A DNA stretch of 8,726 bases from an uncultured Collinsella sp. Its GTDB lineage: Bacteria > Actinomycetota > Coriobacteriia > Coriobacteriales > Coriobacteriaceae. The notes beneath the pieces were generated by a model that made no database searches, was not told the origin of the DNA, and was given only the letters and a program-made list of their open reading frames with translations. The position numbers and the translations under genes were made by a program. Location of the stretch: the NCBI GenBank assembly GCA_900757705.1, contig CAAEOW010000101.1:1-8726 (forward strand), read 5' to 3'. This document shows, piece by piece, positions 6,951-8,726 of the stretch (positions within the stretch are counted from its first letter, which is position 1; the number at the start of each line of letters is the position of its first letter).

Positions 6951-7379
6951 CTAGATGACGTAGTCGTAGCCCTCGTTGGGGGCGACGAGCGTATCGAGCG
7001 TCACGCCGTCGAGGTAGTCGTTAATGAGCTTGTCCAGGTTCTTCCACACGTCGAGCGTGGGGCACTCATCCGAACGCGAGCAGCCCTTGCAGTCGCCGTC
7101 TAGGCATGCGACCGGCGCCAGACTACCCTCGGTCAGGCGCAGGATCTCGCCCACCGTGTACTGCTCGGGCGGGCGCGTGAGCACATAGCCACCGCCCTTG
7201 CCACGCATGCCCGAAAGCATGTTGGCGCGCACGAGCGTAGCCAAGATGTTCTCGAGATATTTCTCGGAAATCCCCTGTCGCGCCGCAATCTCTTTGAGCG
7301 GGATGCGACCGGCCGCCTGGTGCTCGGCCAGATCGACCATAACGCGCAGGGCATATCTGCCCTTTGTGGAAACCAACAT
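6951..7379 (-). CDS. Rrf2-family transcriptional regulator (IscR/CymR-like) with four clustered cysteines
   Basis: A 142-residue winged-helix repressor of the Rrf2 family. Members include IscR (Fe-S biogenesis) and CymR (cysteine metabolism). The N-terminus MLVSTKGRYALRVMVDLA is diagnostic. The HTH spans about 26-56 (LKEIAARQGISEKYLENIL) and the wing is RGKGGGYVL (59-67). The sensor loop contains Cys92, Cys97, Cys100 and Cys106 followed by Thr108 and Trp112. E. coli IscR binds its cluster through Cys92, Cys98, Cys104 and His107, so an Fe-S or thiol sensor is plausible. B. subtilis CymR lacks such a cluster, as I recall. Its divergent position beside cysK points to control of cysteine synthesis and of itself. 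The start at 7379 has GAAAGG 11 bases upstream. Family assignment is secure; the target and signal are inferred. Confidence 0.92.
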   Translation of the reverse strand: MLVSTKGRYALRVMVDLAEHQAAGRIPLKEIAARQGISEKYLENILATLVRANMLSGMRGKGGGYVLTRPPEQYTVGEILRLTEGSLAPVACLDGDCKGCSRSDECPTLDVWKNLDKLINDYLDGVTLDTLVAPNEGYDYVI

Positions 7380-7392
7380 ATATATTGCTGCC

Positions 7393-7428
7393 TTTCGGTC
7401 TTTTAATTCGTAGAAATTCTAGCCGAAA
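7393..7428. promoter_or_regulatory. Promoter -10 of the Rrf2 gene embedded in palindromes
   Basis: On the minus strand TAGAAT (7421-7416) matches the -10 consensus at 5 of 6 positions and lies about 37 bases before the start codon. No good -35 is seen at the proper distance, which suits a regulated promoter. The -10 overlaps a perfect 11-base palindrome (TAGAAATTCTA, 7411-7421). It is also bracketed by TTTCGG (7393-7398) and CCGAAA (7423-7428). Either could be an operator. Confidence 0.4.
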
Positions 7429-7442
7429 TATTGGTTTTGAAA

Positions 7443-7455
7443 ATACCTATTCCCG
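7443..7455. promoter_or_regulatory. Candidate Rrf2 operator half-site (rrf2 side)
   Basis: ATACCTATTCCCG contains CCTATT (7446-7451), which recurs at 7493-7498 near the cysK promoter. It sits just upstream of where the -35 of the Rrf2 gene promoter would be. On the minus strand it reads GGGAATAGGTAT. From memory, this resembles the AATAGGAA-type end of CymR boxes. Confidence 0.3.
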
Positions 7456-7492
7456 TCAAGATGGTTAATCGACTCGTAATAATCTTCTATTT

Positions 7493-7509
7493 CCTATTGC
7501 GTTACTAGG
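7493..7509. promoter_or_regulatory. Candidate Rrf2 operator over the cysK -35
   Basis: CCTATTGCGTTACTAGG is an imperfect palindrome (CCTA...TAGG with one further inner match) that fully covers the -35 hexamer of the cysK promoter at 7497-7502. A repressor bound here would block RNA polymerase. It shares CCTATT with the site at 7446. Confidence 0.35.
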
Positions 7510-7525
7510 CTTTACTGTCTACTAT
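7497..7525 (+). promoter_or_regulatory. Sigma-70-type promoter of cysK
   Basis: TTGCGT (7497-7502), a 17-base spacer and TACTAT (7520-7525) form a reasonable housekeeping promoter in an AT-rich stretch. Transcription would start near 7532, giving a leader of about 100 bases before cysK. Confidence 0.5.
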
Positions 7526-7534
7526 GCTTGCCAA

Positions 7535-7600
7535 CAGCAAAACGAACAACCCATAAGGTTTGTGGGTTTCGCTGCTACACACACCGTAAAACCACACGGT
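7535..7600 (+). other. Structured cysK leader, two small hairpins
   Basis: AACCCA (7548-7553) pairs with TGGGTT (7563-7568), optionally extended by CAGC (7535-7538) with GCTG (7571-7574). A second hairpin pairs ACCGT (7583-7587) with ACGGT (7596-7600). Neither is followed by a T-run, and no T-box or SAM riboswitch core was recognised. The leader may affect mRNA stability or carry an unidentified control element. Confidence 0.35.
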
Positions 7601-7632
7601 ATCCAGTCATTTGAACACTTTGGAGGTCCACC

Positions 7633-8571
7633 ATGAGCAAGGTTTACACGTCCATCGATCAGCTTATCGGCCACACCCCGCTTCTGGAGCTCACTCACTT
7701 TGAGGCCGATGAGGACATCAAGGCCCGCGTGCTCGTCAAGCTGGAATACTTCAACCCCGCCGGCTCCGTCAAAGACCGCGTCGCCAAGAACATGATCGAC
7801 GAGGCCGAGAAGGCCGGCAAGCTCGTGCGCGGCGGCGACTACACCATCATCGAGCCCACGAGCGGCAACACCGGCGTCGGCATCGCCTCGGTGGCGGCGG
7901 CTCGCGGCTACAAGGTGATCATCACCATGCCCGAGACCATGTCCGTCGAGCGCCGCAAGCTTATGCAGGCATATGGCGCACAGCTCGTGCTCACCGACGG
8001 TTCCAAGGGCATGAAGGGCGCCATCGCCAAGGCCGAGGAGCTGCAGAAGGAGACGCCCAACAGCATTATCGCCGGCCAGTTTGTGAACCCCGCCAACCCC
8101 GCCATCCACAAGGCCACGACCGGCCCCGAGATCTGGGATGACACCGACGGCAAGGTCGACATCTTCGTCGCCGGCGTCGGCACCGGCGGTACCGTGACCG
8201 GCGTGGGCGAGTTCCTCAAGGAGCAGAACCCCGAGATTCAGGTTGTCGCCGTCGAGCCCGCCACCTCCCCGGTGCTCTCCAAGGGCCAGGCCGGCCCGCA
8301 CAAGATCCAGGGTATCGGCGCCGGCTTTGTGCCCGACGTCCTCGACACCCAGATCTATGACGAGATCATCCCCGTCGAGAACGACGACGCCTTTGCCGCC
8401 GGCCGCGCCGTGGGCCACAAGGAAGGCGTGCTCGTGGGCATTTCGTCCGGCGCCGCCGTCTGGGCCGCTCTGCAGCTGGCCAAGCGCCCCGAGAACGAAG
8501 GCAAGACCATCGTGGCGCTGCTCGCCGACACCGGCGAGCGCTACCTGTCCACGGCGCTCTTCCAGGACTAG
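7633..8571 (+). CDS. cysK: Cysteine synthase A (O-acetylserine sulfhydrylase)
   Basis: A PLP-dependent cytoplasmic enzyme that converts O-acetyl-L-serine and sulfide to L-cysteine and acetate, the last step of cysteine synthesis. The length of 312 residues is normal. Visible landmarks are GHTPLLEL (13-20), NPAGSVKDR with the PLP Schiff-base Lys47 (41-49), the substrate loop PTSGNTG (75-81), the phosphate loop GTGGTVTGVG (183-192) and GISSGAA with Ser272 near the pyridine nitrogen (269-275). GQFVNPANPAIH (148-159) is also typical of CysK/CysM. No CBS regulatory domain is present, so cystathionine beta-synthase is unlikely. GGAGGT lies 5 bases before the ATG, a strong ribosome binding site. The gene is divergent from the Rrf2 regulator, with candidate operators between them. 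In Firmicutes CysK also acts as a partner of the Rrf2 protein CymR; whether that occurs here is unknown. Confidence 0.95.
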   Translation: MSKVYTSIDQLIGHTPLLELTHFEADEDIKARVLVKLEYFNPAGSVKDRVAKNMIDEAEKAGKLVRGGDYTIIEPTSGNTGVGIASVAAARGYKVIITMPETMSVERRKLMQAYGAQLVLTDGSKGMKGAIAKAEELQKETPNSIIAGQFVNPANPAIHKATTGPEIWDDTDGKVDIFVAGVGTGGTVTGVGEFLKEQNPEIQVVAVEPATSPVLSKGQAGPHKIQGIGAGFVPDVLDTQIYDEIIPVENDDAFAAGRAVGHKEGVLVGISSGAAVWAALQLAKRPENEGKTIVALLADTGERYLSTALFQD

Positions 8572-8576
8572 AGCTT

Positions 8577-8593
8577 CTCGTTCTTAGAACGAG
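8577..8593 (+). terminator. Short hairpin just after cysK, possible weak terminator
   Basis: CTCGTTC (8577-8583) pairs with GAACGAG (8587-8593) around a 3-base loop, 5 bases after the cysK stop codon. No T-run follows, so it may instead protect the 3' end of the message or be only part of the termination signal. Confidence 0.35.
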
Positions 8594-8690
8594 TCCGAGG
8601 CACGCCGGTCTCCCCTCTCTTCTGGCAGGGTTGATTTCCGATCTCAGCCGAACACATTGAGCAAATAGGCCGTTCCCGCACCTAGCCGAA

Positions 8691-8722
8691 CGCCCCCGCG
8701 GCCCTCCCGGGGCCCGGGGGCG
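8691..8722. repeat. Very GC-rich inverted repeat at the window edge
   Basis: CGCCCCCG (8691-8698) pairs with CGGGGGCG (8715-8722), with an inner GGCC/GGCC pairing. The stem is strong enough for a transcription terminator, but the sequence stops 4 bases later, so a T-run cannot be judged. The rest of 8572-8726 holds no gene. Confidence 0.5.
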
Positions 8723-8726
8723 GCAT

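Noticed and set aside
7535..7600. T-box or SAM riboswitch upstream of cysK
   Set aside because: The leader is too short and the conserved T-box and SAM riboswitch core sequences are absent.
7522..8418. Minus-strand open frame of 298 codons antisense to cysK
   Set aside because: Its Gly/Asp/Leu/His-rich, low-complexity product mirrors cysK codons. It would also run through the cysK promoter.
8646..8691. Direct repeat AGCCGAAC at 8646 and 8684
   Set aside because: Eight bases repeated once in a GC-rich region is not significant without more copies or a structural context.

Overview
The window is compact, GC-rich, bacterial chromosome. The strong GC bias at third codon positions, Shine-Dalgarno sites complementary to a standard 16S tail, and the gene set (an AddAB-type repair operon, a YerC/TrpR-like regulator, a YvlD-type membrane protein, and an Rrf2 regulator divergent from cysK) suggest a high-GC anaerobic actinobacterium. 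Coriobacteriia, probably a Collinsella-like genus, is my best guess. This is inference from gene content and style, with no marker gene in view.

Bases 1-5604 are one minus-strand operon for double-strand break processing. An AddB-like nuclease subunit (5604-2434) is followed after 3 bases by an AddA-like UvrD/Rep superfamily 1 helicase (2430 to the window edge, where it is cut off). The two genes are in the same reading frame, separated only by the addB stop codon and one further codon. The AddB-like protein keeps the RecB-type nuclease residues. It shows no N-terminal Walker A motif and has non-cysteine residues at two of the four positions where AddB proteins bind a 4Fe-4S cluster.

Bases 5605-5823 are non-coding and unusually structured: a 19-base direct repeat, a very long inverted repeat (36-base arms) and an ordinary terminator hairpin. 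Next comes a minus-strand TrpR/YerC-family DNA-binding protein (6123-5824), a 324-base divergent intergenic region, and a plus-strand four-helix membrane protein of the YvlD/Phage_holin_4_2 family (6448-6813) with its own bidirectional terminator.

Bases 6951-8571 form a sulfur-metabolism module. A minus-strand Rrf2-family regulator with four cysteines in the IscR ligand region (7379-6951) is divergent from a plus-strand cysteine synthase gene, cysK (7633-8571). The 253-base region between them holds recognisable promoters, with a shared CCTATT element at or just upstream of the -35 region of each. This fits autoregulation and control of cysK by the Rrf2 protein. The window ends in a short non-coding stretch with two inverted repeats.

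No tRNA, rRNA, CRISPR array, transposase or prophage module was seen. The long open frames antisense to addA, addB and cysK are best explained as shadows of GC-rich coding sequence.
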